The position numbers and the translations under genes were made by a program. A model generated the notes under the pieces. That model saw only the letters and a list, made by a program, of their open reading frames with translations. It had not been told where the DNA came from and searched no databases. From Drosophila miranda (taxonomy: Eukaryota; Arthropoda; Insecta; Diptera; Drosophilidae), in assembly GCF_003369915.1 (NCBI RefSeq), contig NW_022881603.1, positions 32,919,522-32,983,521 on the forward strand: a stretch of 64,000 nt of DNA. The letters are read 5' to 3'. This document shows, one piece after another, positions 48,293-61,270 of this stretch; the first letter of the stretch is position 1, and each line of letters starts with the position of its first letter.

Positions 48293-48988
48293 TACCAGAT
48301 CGTATGATGATTATAGCCAGAATCAAGAAAACAATTTCATTCTTTCTCGCTCTGTCTCTCTCTAACACACAGGTTTCATGGTCGGTTTTGCCAATTGCAA
48401 AATATGAGTTCAAGGATCTCAGTACCTATAAGAGCCAGAGCAACAAAATTTGGTATCCACACTCCTGTGATATCGGACCTTGACCGTTTCGTGTCCGAAT
48501 TTCGCCACACCCCCTTCCGACCCCGCAAAGGACGAGAATCTGGGGCATCCACAAATCTCAGAGACTATTAACGCTAGAGTAACCAAATTTGGTATCCGCA
48601 CTTCTGTTAGATCTCACTATAAAACGTTTATCTCAGAATTTCGCCCCACCCCTTCCGCCCCCACAAACGACGAAAATCTGTTGCATCCACAATATTGCAC
48701 ATTCGAGAAAACTAAAAACGCAGAATCATAGATAATGACCATATCTATCAGATTGCTGAATCTGGATCAGATCAGATCATTTTTATAGCCAATAGGAACA
48801 AATCAATTTGCAGTGGCTAAGCAGCGCCCGACGTCACGCTCAGACTGATTTTCTGTCTCTCTCGCACGCACTCTTTGTCGTGTCGTTTAATATTAGCGGC
48901 GTCTGCCGGAGGAGAGCCATACTGACTTAGTATCGGGTATAACCGTAGAGTTGCGGTGTCCGCAGCAACTCACAACGTTCCCCCTCGT
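48293..48988 (+). mobile_element. Helentron unit, 5' truncated
   Basis: Begins within the family at agatcgtatgatgattata and keeps a complete 3' end. Confidence 0.88.
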
Positions 48989-50100
48989 TATACCCGATAC
49001 TCAAAATGAGTATTGGGGTATATTAGATTTGTGGTAAAAGTGGATGTGTGTAACGTCCACAAGGAATCGTTTCCGACCCCATAAAGTATATATATTCTTG
49101 ATCAGCATCAATAGCCGAGTCGATTGAGCCCTGTCTGTCTGTCCGTCTGTCCGTCCGTCCGTCTGTCCGTCTGTCCGTCCCCTTCAGCGCCTAGTGCTCA
49201 AAGACTATAAGAGCTAGAGCAACGATGTTTTGGATCCAGACTTCTGTGATATGTCACTGCTACAAAAATATTTCAAAACTTCGCCCCGCCCACTTTCGCG
49301 CCCACAAAGGACGAAAATCTGTGGCATCCACAATTTTAAAGATATGAGACAACCAAAAACGTAGAATTGTAGAAAATGATTATATCTTTAAGATTGCGGA
49401 ATCTGAATTGGATCGTATTATTATTATAGCCAGCATCAAGAAAACAATTTCATTTTTTCTCGCCCTGTCTCTCTCTAACACACACGTAGCATAGGCGGCT
49501 TTGCTTAGAGTAAAACATTAGCGCCTAGATCTCAGAGACTATAAAAGCTAGAGCAACCAAATTTGGTATCCACACTCCAAATATATCGGACCGAGACGAG
49601 TTTGTTTCAAAATTTCGCCACACCCCCTTCCGCCCCCGCAAAGGACGAAAATCTGGGGATATTCAAAAATCTCAGACTATTAAGGCTAGAGTAACCAAAT
49701 TTGGTATCCGCACTCCTGTTAGATCTTACTATAAAACGTGTATCTCTAAGTTTCGCCCCACCCCCTTCCGCCCACACAAAGGACGAAAATCTGTTGCATC
49801 CACAATATTGCACACTCGAGAAAACTAAAAACGCAGAATCATAGATAATGACCATATCTATCAGATTGCTGAATCTGGATCAGATCAGATCATTTTTATA
49901 GCCAATAGGAACAAATCAATTTGCAGTGGCTACGCAGCGCCCGACGTCACGCTCAGACTGATTTTCTGTCTCTCTCGCACGCACTCTTTGTCGTGTCGTT
50001 TAATATTAGCGGCGTCTGCCGGAGGAGAGCCATACTGACTTAGTATCGGGTATAACCGTAGAGTTGCGGTGTCCGCAGCAACTCACAACGTTCCCCCTCG
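48989..50100 (+). mobile_element. Helentron unit, full length, second subfamily
   Basis: Both ends are present. It carries the cacgtagcataggcggc variant. Its 3' end is the left border of segmental duplication copy 2. Confidence 0.92.
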
Positions 50101-50439
50101 TTTTTCTTTTAAAACTAGTAATAATTTCGTTGGACTCCCTTTCCTTTGTGACACACTTTATTCTCAAATTCCAGAGTGATACGAGGAATTTTTTTTTTTA
50201 CCAGTGTTATAGTATATACATATGTGAGCTCCAACGCAGGGGAATAAAATTCCACTCCAGACTCCGTATACTCTGTGATTTCGACTGGTTTCCGTAGATG
50301 AAGAAAATGTTTAAGAGTTTAAGGGCAATTTGTGTTTTCCGAAGCTTTTCGCAATAAGTATAGTGACTACATCAATATTTCTGAAAGTAGTGCTCTTAAT
50401 TGCTAGGGTCAGATGCGACTGAGAGAGGAGTTGCTCACT

Positions 50440-51829
50440 TTTGAAATCGTTTGCTGTTAAGTTTTCTGTTAATTATTGTGATATTACGCCATTCTGTCAA
50501 CCGATGTCTTAGTAAGACTTTGGGTCGAGCTTCAGCTTGGACAAACAATGAAGTTGTTTGTCAATTGCTTGGGCAAATACTCGTACTCAGGTGGAAAAAC
50601 AAATACCAGAATGGGGAAGAGGTTAAGATGGGAGACAAGAAAATATCAAATAAAGGGCCAATTAAGGAAGGTGATTGTGCGATTCTGTTTATCTTATCAA
50701 CGACAAATTTTGACCCCAGGGGCGTCATTTACAATCCTCAATTTGTTTGCATACTAAAGCAACATTAGCCGAAGAGCTACCTACAAAAGAGAAGACGATT
50801 TTTCCTGATTCCCAATTCGTAGGCTATTGATAAACAATCAGTGGGGGAATATTCAAATTAGCCAGGTCTCATGTGTGATTAGCCGATTTCTCACACATTT
50901 CAAGCATCAAAGCAGACAGCAGACAGAACAGAACAGAACAGAACAGAACACAACAGAGCTGAGAAGACGTTGAGCTGACGGCTGGAGGGATCAGATCCCA
51001 CAGAAGAAGCCGCCTTGAAATTTACGAAAAGAGCCGCCTATAAATCGCAAGATTTCAGCACTGCCCAGGGCTTTATCTAAAGCTCCATTCGGAACAGTAT
51101 TCAAAGCATAAAGCGTAACCAATTGATTGCTAATTGATATTGATGTGTCGATTATTTTATGATTATTCTTTATGATCGTTAAATTTTGATATAGCAAAAG
51201 GCGAGCGAGATCGAACACCAAACTTGATTCAAATTTGTAGATCACTTTGAACAATCAAGCCACTCCCTGAGTACTTCTCAGGCCTTGTCTTACCTTGTCT
51301 TCAGTTGGATTGTTATAATTTAATAACTACACGGGAGGGCAAATTAAGTCTGTAGTTCGGGTACCACAAAAACCACTTAAAGACGCTTTCTTTACTTGCC
51401 CCCAAAACGAAGATTTGGTTTTTATTTTTCGAGAAACCTGTGGGGTAGCTTTCGGCTGCGGATGTGGCTGTGACTGTGGCTCTGACTGTGGCTCTGCCTC
51501 CAGCTGCTGGCCAGCTCCATGGACAGACAGTCATTTGTGTGAAAATAATCGTAGCATGAAGCGTTGTCAAATACCGTTTGTTGCGGGGGTCGGTCCACTC
51601 TCATGCTTTTGTTTCGGCCATTTCAAGGTCTGTACAGAAACCGTCTGTTGGGTCAGACCTCCCTCCATTGACCAGAGCAGAGCTCTAACAATGCGGGTTC
51701 TGGCATCATTTTCATAGAAACGGCATTAGAAGTTACTCATACGCAGCGTGGGTTGGATAAGATTAACGAAAGCCCACATAGACATAGCTCATCCTCCCCA
51801 TTCTCACTTGACTCTTTGCAGACAGCAGA
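50440..51829. other. painless upstream region (copy 2)
   Basis: Matches 28290-29634 with small indels, including an extra agaacagaac repeat near 50930 and an extra segment near 51025. No supported gene is seen. Confidence 0.4.
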
Positions 51830-54022
51830 ATGAGCTCTAACAACTGCGGTTTCATCGATCCGCAGGGCCAGTTGAGCGCAGCCCTCGCTAATCGGGACAT
51901 ACGGGAATTCCACACTGCCCTGGACAGCGGTGCCCAGGCCAATCGCCAGGACGATCGAATGCCTCTCAGGTGGGCTCCTGCATTCAGCTGCTCCTCGAGT
52001 ACGGAGCCTCTCCGAATTTGGTGGATCAGGGCGAGTTCACGCCCCTCCACCATGTGCTGAAGATTAGAAAGATTGAGGCAGGCACTAAGCTGGAGCTGAT
52101 CCGACTTTTCCTGAAACAACCACAGTTGGACATTGACTGCTATCGGAACGGGCAGGTACGCCAGATGCTGAGGGATCAGTATCCGGAACTGCCGTTGCCG
52201 GAGCTGCGCGAGGCCGGAGCAGAGATCGACTGCGAGCGACTCCTCCGCACGCTGCGGGACGGAGACGAGAACCAGTTCGAGCAACAGTTCGCGGAGTACC
52301 ACCAGAACGTCAGCGGAAACGCAGACAACCAATGCAATGCCAACCAGGAGGAGTATCAGTCCCTGCTGGCGGAGAGTATCCAGCGGGGCAAGCAGCGAGC
52401 CTTTGAGGCCATCCTCGAGACGGACATCAACATTAATCATTCAAAATTGAGCGACATCAGCCCCGTGGAGTTGGCCGTAATATGGGGCAACCACAGGGCG
52501 CTAGAGAAGCTGTTGAAGCATCCGCAGCTGAGGCTGACATCGCATTCCAAGCTGCTGAACGCGGTTATCAGTCCCCTGGGTGAGCAGCCGATGGACGACT
52601 TCTGTGACCACCAGCGCTGCTTCCAGCTGCTGCTCGAGAGCGATCGTGTGGACATCAATGAGGCGGACAAGGCTGGCCTGGTGCCACTCTCCTATGCGGT
52701 CAAGTATCGCAACACAAAGGTGGCACAGGAGCTTCTACGGCAGGGAGCGTACATCGGGGCGAGAAGCGCGTTCGGAGATCTTCCCATACAGGAGATGGAC
52801 CCGAAAGTGCTGGAGGAGCACTTCGATTCCTGCATCACCACCAACGGGGAGAAGCCCGGTGACCAGAGTTTCGAGATCATCATCAACTACAAGAATCTGA
52901 TGAGACGCCAGCGAGAGCCCGGGCAGTCGGACAAGCGGAGCATTGGCCATCCTCACCAATTGGAGGACGAGATGACTCCAATCGCATACATCGCCGATTC
53001 CAAGGAGCTGCGTTACCTGCTGCAGCACCCGCTAATCTCGAGTTTCCTCTTCCTCAAGTGGCACCGCCTCTCGGTGATCTTCTATCTGAACTTTCTACTT
53101 TCCTCTCTCTTCACTGCCTCCACTGGCCACTGGCCTTCACTGGCCGTCTTCACCATTCTGCTGGTGTCCGTGGAGTTCTGCCTGCTGGTTGGCTCCCTGC
53201 CAGTACTCTCAATTTCGACGCACATGCTCATGCTGCGCGCCGTCTCCAGCAGCTTCATCAAGAGCTTTGCTCTCTACTTGATCTTTGTGCTTACGTTTAG
53301 TCTGTGCTTCTACATACTGTTTGGCAAGCCCCAGGTGGATTCCTCCTCTCCGAAGGACAGCACGCCAGAGCCAGCAAAGGAGGGAGAAGATGATGGTCAC
53401 TTCAACACATTCTCCGTGCCCATCGAGGCGCTCATCAAGACGATTGTGATGTTCACGGGAGAATTTGATGCCGGTGACATAAAGTTTGACAGCGTCTACA
53501 CTTACCTGATCTTCCTGCTCTTTGTGTTCTTCATGACCATTGTGCTGTTCAATCTCCTGAATGGTCTGGCTGTCAGCGATACTCAGGTGGGTTTATATTT
53601 CCTTTTCTTCCTCGGCTTTATCCAACTGTTTTCTCCCCTCTCTTTTCCCACAGGCCATCAAGGCCCAGGCGGAACTGAACGGCGCCATTGTCCGCACCAA
53701 TCTGCTGACCCGCTACGAGCAAGTTCTCACTGGCCGAGATGGACACGCTCAGACCTCATCGTCCCAGTTGAACAAAGGCAGTCGGTTCGCTCGAGGAAGA
53801 CCCCGAGCTAGTCACCGGTTCAATCGTAATTTTCTTCATGCTTTTCTTGAGTTTCAAGCCCTCGTGGCTTTTCCCACACTTGGGACCCCACTAGGCAGAA
53901 AAGCGAAAGGAGAGAAAATCTTCACTGATGAATCGCCTGATCGGATCGGATGGGCTGTTATATACTCACAACACATACTCATTGGCCGCAATTGCGAATC
54001 GCTGGGCTGTGAACAAGCTTGA
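51830..54022 (+). pseudogene. pain: painless (TRPA channel), copy 2, defective
   Basis: Starts MSSNNCGFIDPQGQL and shares with copy 1 the frameshifting deletion in the ankyrin region (about 51960), so that loss predates the duplication. From 51970 the frame is open. A further in-frame loss of about 70 codons near 53120 removes the segment after SLFTAS through the second and third membrane helices, joining SLFTAS to LAVFTILLVS. Unlike copy 1 the end of this exon is normal (NGLAVSDTQ) with a usable GTGGGT...CCCACAG intron (53588-53654). After splicing the frame runs on to 54022 through sequence unrelated to the normal tail. A working channel is unlikely. Confidence 0.87.
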
Positions 54023-55078
54023 ATTGAAAGAGTGTCGGCACTTCGGTGTGCCAAAGATACATATCTTTACCCCTTGAATCAGCTCGTGTTGATTTTTCTG
54101 CCGTGCATTGCACTTTTGAGCTCAGGTCCTAAACGAGAGTCACACACCACACACATGCACATTTATATCATTATCATCATCATTATGATAATGACTGTGA
54201 GCGAACGAATGCTGATGAAGCCTCATTGTCAATGTCGAAAGTTATGGGATTGGTTAAGGAAACCCAAGGTGGGATATGAAAAGTATTGCGTTCTGCTCTG
54301 GCATAGGATCCCAGCTTTAATATTAGAGGGATTCCCCTTCCAAGCAACGATGCGACAATCAACGGACATTGATTAACAACTGTATGTACATATGCATCTA
54401 CAGTGGGTACACAGCAAGGCAGGCGCGATTAGATACAGGCCAGCGCCGAGCAGCGTAGACACCCAGTACCCTGCCACCCTCCGAGGGAAACAGAGAGCGA
54501 TGAAGGGGGATCTGTGTGTGCGTATCCAATGAATTAATATTTCATTCTAGAATGCAGTTGTCTGCGTTAGTTGGGCACACACACACATAGTACATATATG
54601 CTGGCAGCGTTCCCATTCAATCTACTCGACGGCTGATGCACGCCAGTAGCCCCCGCTGGAAACTTCCGCAGGTTCTGGAACGCAGAGGATGCGGGCTATC
54701 GGCGACAGGGGAATACTACTAAGCAGAAAGAGAAGGCGAGTTCATATTATTGCCAATTTAATGCAAGAAAAATAAAGAGAGTGGAGTGGGCGATGCCAAA
54801 GGCAGAAGAAAGAAAGGCCGTAAACCAAAAGAAGAAGGCCTGTCTCGCTCTCTCTCGTGGGAATTGACTTTGAATTTCGAATATTTCGGTATCTATTTTC
54901 ATTGCGGCCAAAAACGGAGAGACGATTCCGTGTATTGCGATGCCAGCATCAACGAAAATAGATGCCCAAATGGAAGTGCAAACATCTGAGGGGAGGGGTG
55001 GAGTGTCGGGCGTGTGGCCGTGTCTTCTGGCAGTGTGTGATTGGATACTGCTTGCTGCTTTCTGCTCGATGGCTGCCC
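54023..55078. other. Non-coding interval, painless 3' side (copy 2)
   Basis: Matches 31836-32862, plus about 245 bp (54824-55068) absent from copy 1. No gene is seen. Confidence 0.45.
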
Positions 55079-56136
55079 CTAGAGCACGAGGTGCAGGCGT
55101 ATCTGGAACACCAGCTGCTCGACGGTCTTTTTCAGGAGTGCCGCCAGGGACAGGATGAATCCCAGGAGGCTGAGGGAGAACAGCCAGGGCGTGGTCATGA
55201 GCACGGCAAAGAAGACGAGCGTCTCGTCGCCCCGTGCAACTGGCGATGGATGGTGCGCAGCTTGAACTTGCTGTTCCACAATCGGTGGCGCTTCGAGCCG
55301 ATGGTTTCGTTGAAGCCCACGGTCTTCTCGACCAGCCAGAACACCGCGCAGCACAGCAGTTGCAGCACCAGCAGCACGACCTTGACCACAGCGGTCTCCA
55401 AGACGAGGTGGTACAAGGCCACCATGCGCTGATGGTGCTCCGGCTGCATTGTGGAGAGCACGACTGCGCCGAGGGACTCCACCGGGGAGACCCTGGGGGA
55501 AGGGCCGTCGGAGAGCTCCTCCCACTCCGAGTCCGACTCGGTGCGCTCTATCGAGCTGAACTCGCTCTGGCTCTGACAGGTCTGGCTCTGACAGGAGCAC
55601 GACTCCTCCTCCTGGTCCTCCTCGGTGGGCATCGAGTAGTCGCCCTCGTAGTCGCCCTCGTAGTCGCCCTCGTAGCGGCAGTCGGAGTACTCTTCGTGGG
55701 GGTCGTCGTAGTAGTCTCCGCGGCTGTCCGGAGAAGCGCCGCCTGTCCAGAGGGAGCTCAACACGGGCGGTGGTCCCATCGAAGCCATCTGTGGCACAGC
55801 ATTGAATCTGCAGGGGAGCCGGGGGTAAGTTATGTCCTGGTGGTAAGGGGAGTCTGGGCTGCTGCCGCTCACCCATCTGAATCCCCCATCGGAGGGAAGG
55901 TGGGGGGTGAGCGTGACCTATTGGACCCATTGGGCGGGACAGCAGAGGACTGGTGTGGATTTCGCCTAGGAAGGGCATCGCATTGAGTCCATTCTTGTCG
56001 GCGGAACCTTCGGGGGGACCTGCAGCCCCGGCTGATGCTGCTGCTGTTGGTCGGTAAAGACGAAGGATCCCATGTATCCGAAAATACCCCGCGAGCGGGT
56101 GAATGGGGAACGTGGATTGTTAATAGTTGGATTCAT
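55079..56136 (-). pseudogene. Uncharacterised two-helix membrane protein, copy 2 (frameshifted)
   Basis: This copy keeps the acidic middle region deleted in copy 1 (YYDDPHEEYSDCRYEGDY repeats, then SCSCQSQTCQSQSEFSSIER) and an intron with acceptor ccctgcag near 55807. It is broken elsewhere. A C-run near 56015 has six rather than seven C and shifts frame after GLQV. A 19-nt deletion near 55234 removes the linker before the second helix. The two copies are therefore broken in different places. Acidic and Ser/Cys-rich composition suggests a cytoplasmic segment. Family unknown. Confidence 0.65.
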
Positions 56137-57319
56137 CTTATTCCAGCACCTGTGAGGAAATATTCGTTCATGGGCTTTGTTTTGTATTTGTATTTTTATT
56201 TACTTTATGTTCCCTGTGGTTTCGATATTTGCTGCCGTTCTCTGTGTTGTGCCGCTCTCTCCAGATATTCGTACTGAATGATTTCCAGAGCCAGTTCTGA
56301 ACGGCTCCAAGTGATAGTTCAGGACCCACTTCGATGTTGTGTTTCGAATCACAGGTCAGGTGACGTACTTTCCCTGGGCAGAGCTGCGACTTGCAATAGT
56401 TGATCGGCTTTGTTGGTTTGGGATAGGACTTGCGATAAATACCATGCCACCATACTCCTTGGTGTGGCCGAAATGTTGGCTACCATTCTGGGATTAAGGA
56501 GTTAAGGGTTAAGGGTTAAGGAGAGTGGTGGAGGGGGGGGGGGGGGTATATTTTTGCTTGGCTTTACATCTTCCTTAATCTGCTGTTTTGTGTCACAGCC
56601 AACCTGTCATTTGTACATTGAATTGCTGCTCGAGAGGTCTCTTTGGAGTCCTCTGTTCCCCGTGTACAAATTTACATAAAATCACAGGAAGCACTTAGGA
56701 TTAATAGGGGGCACTCATCCCCTCTACTCCCTCTCCCCCTTTTGGTGGTGTCATGGGTTAAGCATTTGCTGTGTTCGGCATTCAATTTGTGGCTTGATTT
56801 CTTACCTTTTATGATGCGCTATACGGCTGTAATCCATGAAGGACATGCACTTTGTTTATCCATTCAAAGGCGCTAAAGAGGGTAGTCCTGTAATCCAAAA
56901 GGGCATCCAGTATATCCAGAGCGAAGGTTAATCCATTCGATGGAGCGCTCAAGCAGACCAGCCAGGCGGTTGACCAGAAGCTTAACGAGGCTTAAAATTT
57001 CCAAGAGGCCGCCAGCCGGCAAGTGTCATTGCAGTCCCTCCAGTCGACTCCACTCCAGTCCAGTTTTTTCCCAAACTGTGCGACGTGAATAACTTTGATG
57101 ATTTCTTGGCCCAAAGGCGCCCACACAATATAAATACTCCTCCCTTTTTTGTCAATAAGTTTATTTTCAGTCGTTACACTTACGAATAACAGGCGAGTTT
57201 TTCTACTCAAATCAAATATTAAAATTAAAAAACGAAACAGTTATTGGTTGATGTCCTTCAGCTTCTCTGGATCAGTCTACTCAAGCCAAATCAAATATTA
57301 AAATTAAAAAACGAAACAG
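56137..57319. other. Non-coding interval (copy 2)
   Basis: Matches 33469-34504 with indels, including aaggagttaagggttaaggg at about 56492. A direct duplication of the stretch aaatattaaaattaaaaaac through cttcagcttctctg is seen (about 57215-57270 and 57290-57347). Confidence 0.5.
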
Positions 57320-58579
57320 TTATTGGTTGATGTCCTTCAGCTTCTCTGCATCCGTCTTGGCGGCCCACAAGCGGCACCCAATTTTTTTATAGTCATCGCT
57401 GCACATGACTATCGCCCTCAAATACTCGGCCGGCACCCCAGTTTCCTCTGATAGTCTTAACATGCTCACTTTTTTTTCATTAAAAACGGCAGCAATTTTT
57501 TGCATTGTCTTCGAATTTCTTGAAACCATACCTCTTATTGCTGTGTAATGTTGGTTCATTACGTGGTTTCCCAAGGTGCTCAACCTTCCAATCATTTTGC
57601 CGCATAGTTTGCACTTGCAGCCATGCACGGGGGGCGAAGCCTTAGGGGAAATCGGTGTTTTCAAATTGTCCTTTCCACTTTCAGTACTAAGAATGTCTTC
57701 AGTAAACATGTCTGGAGAATTAAGAAGTTATATGTATTTTTTTAAAATTTTACTTATTTACTTACTTAAGTCCGGATCCTCCCGAACCTCCTGCTCCTGC
57801 TTCTCCTCCACGTGGTGCACTGGCTCAGACGAATCATATATTTCATCAGAAATAGTACACTCCATATCATTGACTGTATAATCAGAAATATTGTGAATAT
57901 TGTCAGAAATGTTGTCAATATTCTCCTCAATATCGTGAGTTGTGGCCGACTCCTACGTATGACCGTGCATATTGTTGTCAATATCCTCAATATCCTGAGT
58001 TGTGGCCGACTCCTCCGTATCACCGTGCATATTGTCAATATCCTCAATATCGTGAGTTGTGGCCGACTCCTCCGTATCACCGTTCATATTGTTGTCAATA
58101 TCCTCAATATCCTGAGTTGTGGCCGACTCCTCCGTATCACCGTGCATATTGTCAATATCCTCAATATCCTGAGTTGTGGCCGACTCCTCCGTATCACCGT
58201 TCATATTGTTGTCAATATCCTCAATATCCTGAGATATCAGAACAGAAATATTCTGCACCGGAGTAACAGTCTCAGCATACTTCGCGTGCGTCGTCCCCGC
58301 TGAATGGAATACATTATTAGAAGAATATAATATAAATGTAACTAATTTACTTACCCTTACGTTGATGGTCCAGAAAAAAAAGTACAAATTAATCACTCCT
58401 GCTGCACTTATGTCGCAAACTTGGGCTCCACCGAACGACAACGTCATGTTGTCAATTTCCTGTGCTTTCGGGCTTTGCACTTTCCGGCCTTGCAGATGGT
58501 CCCAGTATATCCCGCATATCACATTAACAAGGGCACTGTCCACCCCGTCAATTCTTACACCTCCCAAATTAATGTACAT
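57320..58579 (-). pseudogene. Zinc-finger protein with acidic repeats, copy 2 (broken)
   Basis: Counterpart of 35600-36749. The acidic repeat tract is longer (two extra ~20-residue units). Two faults are seen: one base is lost just inside exon 2 (cgggga against cgggaga in copy 1), so the spliced frame fails although the unspliced intron is open; and a GAG to TAG change at 57955-57953 truncates the repeat region. The finger exon (57711-57320) is intact. Confidence 0.7.
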
Positions 58580-59038
58580 CTTTGTCTTATTTTGTGTTCT
58601 TTATTTATGTTTTAAATAACGGGGCATGTATGGTTTTGGTATTTACTCATCGATAGTATTATAAGAAATACCAATGTACTCGATATGCCAACACACATTT
58701 ATTCGAATACGACGATCAAGAAGGAAGAACGTTTACAGATATTTTGTTGCTATACGATACGGACCGATAAATATCACATAATTCCGCGTCTAGTTTCCTG
58801 ATTTCAACATGTATAAAAATAAAAATAAAATAATTGTAAGGCAACATATATTAACCCTAACCGATCGAGATATTATACTGCAATTAGTTTTATGCGATAT
58901 TATACTGCGATATGATACTGCGATAGGTTTTATGCGATATTATACTGCGATAAGTCTGAGGCGAGTTATTCGACGATCGACAAAAATAGAGAAAAGAGTG
59001 AAATAAGTTAATAAGAGTAACCCAAGAACCGCGCCAAG
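58580..59038. promoter_or_regulatory. Bidirectional promoter region of the divergent pair (copy 2)
   Basis: 459 bp, nearly identical to 36750-37208, with the same gcgatattatactgcgat repeats. Confidence 0.45.
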
Positions 59039-60366
59039 ATGGATAAAAAGATAGATTCAGAAATGCATAAATTGTCGTGTTTCGATGAGGACATAAAGGA
59101 ACTCAATCTGTTCGAGCCGTATCAGGACATAGAGGAAGATATGTTCGAGCCGTCGCAATTGTCGTGTTTCGATGAGGACATAAATGAACTCAATCTGTTG
59201 GAGCCGTCGCAATTGTCGTGTTTCGATGAGGACATAAATGAACTCAATCTGTTCGAGCCGTATCAGGACAAAGAGGCAGAGGAACATCTGCCGTGTGGAC
59301 CGCTGGACCGGCTGGTTAGTACATTGCCTATGGATGTTGACGACGACGACACTGAAGGTGAGTAGATTGTGGCAATTACATTGGAGCAGGTGAATCAGAC
59401 TTTTCTTCCTCCAGGTATCGTCGGTAACGATGATCTGGTCAACGATATTGGTCGCCTTCAAGCGAGCAATGAATTGCACAAAGGTACAGGCCCCCGAAAA
59501 TCTGGTAACGGACGCATTGGAAGAACTGAAAATGCAAGGAAACATAATGAATGGACGCATTAATATGACTGTAAATTTACAGAAACTAAGCGACTCAGAA
59601 TTTTCCATTTACATGGATGAGTATCACATGCCGTGGTACCAATATGCAAAAAAAAGGACCGGTACATAAATGGAAAATTCTTGCAGTCGCTGCAATCCCA
59701 ATTAACGGGAATGAAATTCATTATTTGTACTTCCACATTTGTCTCGTTTCCAAAACATCTGCACTAGGCAGGAATGCGGTCAAGGAAGGACTGGATTTAG
59801 TATTGAGGGAGGTTGAGAGTGGGGGCTTGTCAAGTCAACTGTTGGCAGTTGGATCCGACCACTGCTTGGCAAATTTCATGCCGTGCAAAAGTGTAAGGGG
59901 AAAATTCCATATATTGTGGGATCTGCCCCACCTCAAAAAGGTTATCCTAAAAAATGATATACATGAGGATGTGTTGTTGTCAAATATGTATGTCAAGGAA
60001 TACAGGAAAGAAAATTACAAGAGTATCTTTGAGGCTACGAAGTCGGTAGACAACTTGCCCGACTACCTAATGTCTGATAAAGTTAAAGAAATCATTAAAA
60101 ATGAAATAATGAACTTATTACGCGCTGTTGAAAAACATTTCGAATTTAGAAACGAACCAATATGTTTTAACAACATGAACAGCAATACCTTCGAGGAACG
60201 TGGCAAGCATTTATCAACAATTTTTATAAACATAATGAAAGTATCGTTTAAAGAAGATTTCAACAGAAACCCAGTATATTATGCTACAACTGTGGTGTTC
60301 ATTGCTCTCCAAATAATGGAACAAAAAATTAAATTATTAAATAAGACGTTAGAAAATATTTTGTAG
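59039..60366 (+). pseudogene. Acidic-repeat/transposase-like protein, copy 2 (frameshifted)
   Basis: Exon 1 (59039-59357) is intact. Exon 2 keeps the 31 nt missing in copy 1 (ELKMQGNIMNGRINM region), but the upstream frame (GNDDLVNDIGRL) and the downstream frame do not match, as if one G near 59484 were extra. An additional A in the A-run at about 59648 shifts frame again before the large domain, which from 59660 is otherwise near-identical to copy 1 and ends at 60366. Confidence 0.72.
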
Positions 60367-60488
60367 TATGTAGTATAATTATATTAATTTTAATAATAAT
60401 AACAATAATAATAATAATAATAATTTGTTTTTTATTTTATTTATTTTATGTAGTATGTATTATACATGTACTATACATAATTAATGTA

Positions 60489-60831
60489 TTTTCAGCTGTA
60501 GAATGTAGAATATTTTCAGCCTGTACAAGATTTTCAGCTGTAGAATGTAGAATATTTCAGCCTGTACAAGATTTTCAGCTGTAGAAGCCTGTACAAGATT
60601 TTCAGCTGTAGAATGTAGAATATTTTCAGCCTGTACAAGATTTTCAGCTGTAGAATGTAGAATATTTCAGCCTGTACAAGATTTTCAGCTGTAGAAGCCT
60701 GTACAAGATTTTCAGCTGTTGAATGTAGAATATTTTCAGCCTGTACAAGATATGCAGCTGTAGAATGTAGAATATTTCAGCCTGTACAAGATTTTCAGCT
60801 GTAGAAGCCTGTACAAGATTTTTAGCTGTAG
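60489..60831. repeat. 42-bp tandem repeat (copy 2)
   Basis: The same units as 38624-38913 but more of them, including short gtagaagcctgtacaag junction units. Copy-number change since duplication is evident. Confidence 0.9.
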
Positions 60832-61270
60832 TGTTCAATTTTTGTTTGTTGTTTGATTGATTTTTGAATTGATTGTTATTGTTTGATTGATTTTGTTGTT
60901 CTGAAGGCTTGATCCACCGGTGACCAGGGACGCAGGATGGCTCTAAGCTATAGTATTTATTGTACGAGTAATAATCAACTAGCACAGCACTAGCATTTAA
61001 CCCGTATTCAGAGCAGACTGTAAGTTTAAGTTAGTCTGAAATTGTTTTTATTAACATACGAATAATGAAATTGAACAAAACCCTTAATAATTTGTTGTCA
61101 GTAAGTAAGTAGTATATAATGGTTATATAGACAGTAAATATTGTATAAACGAATATCTTTACTGTATGTACCATTTTGTACCAGAGTAAATATTTTGTAA
61201 TTGCAAATGTTAGATTTATGCATTCTTGAATTTTCATTTCTTTTTCTTTCCGTTATAATAGTTTTATTAT
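60832..61270. other. Conserved flank between satellite and helentron (copy 2)
   Basis: Near-identical to 38914-39351. No gene is seen. Confidence 0.5.

Noticed and set aside
55234..55986. 250-aa plus-strand ORF rich in Ala, Gly, Leu and Val
   Set aside because: It is the antisense shadow of the minus-strand membrane-protein gene.
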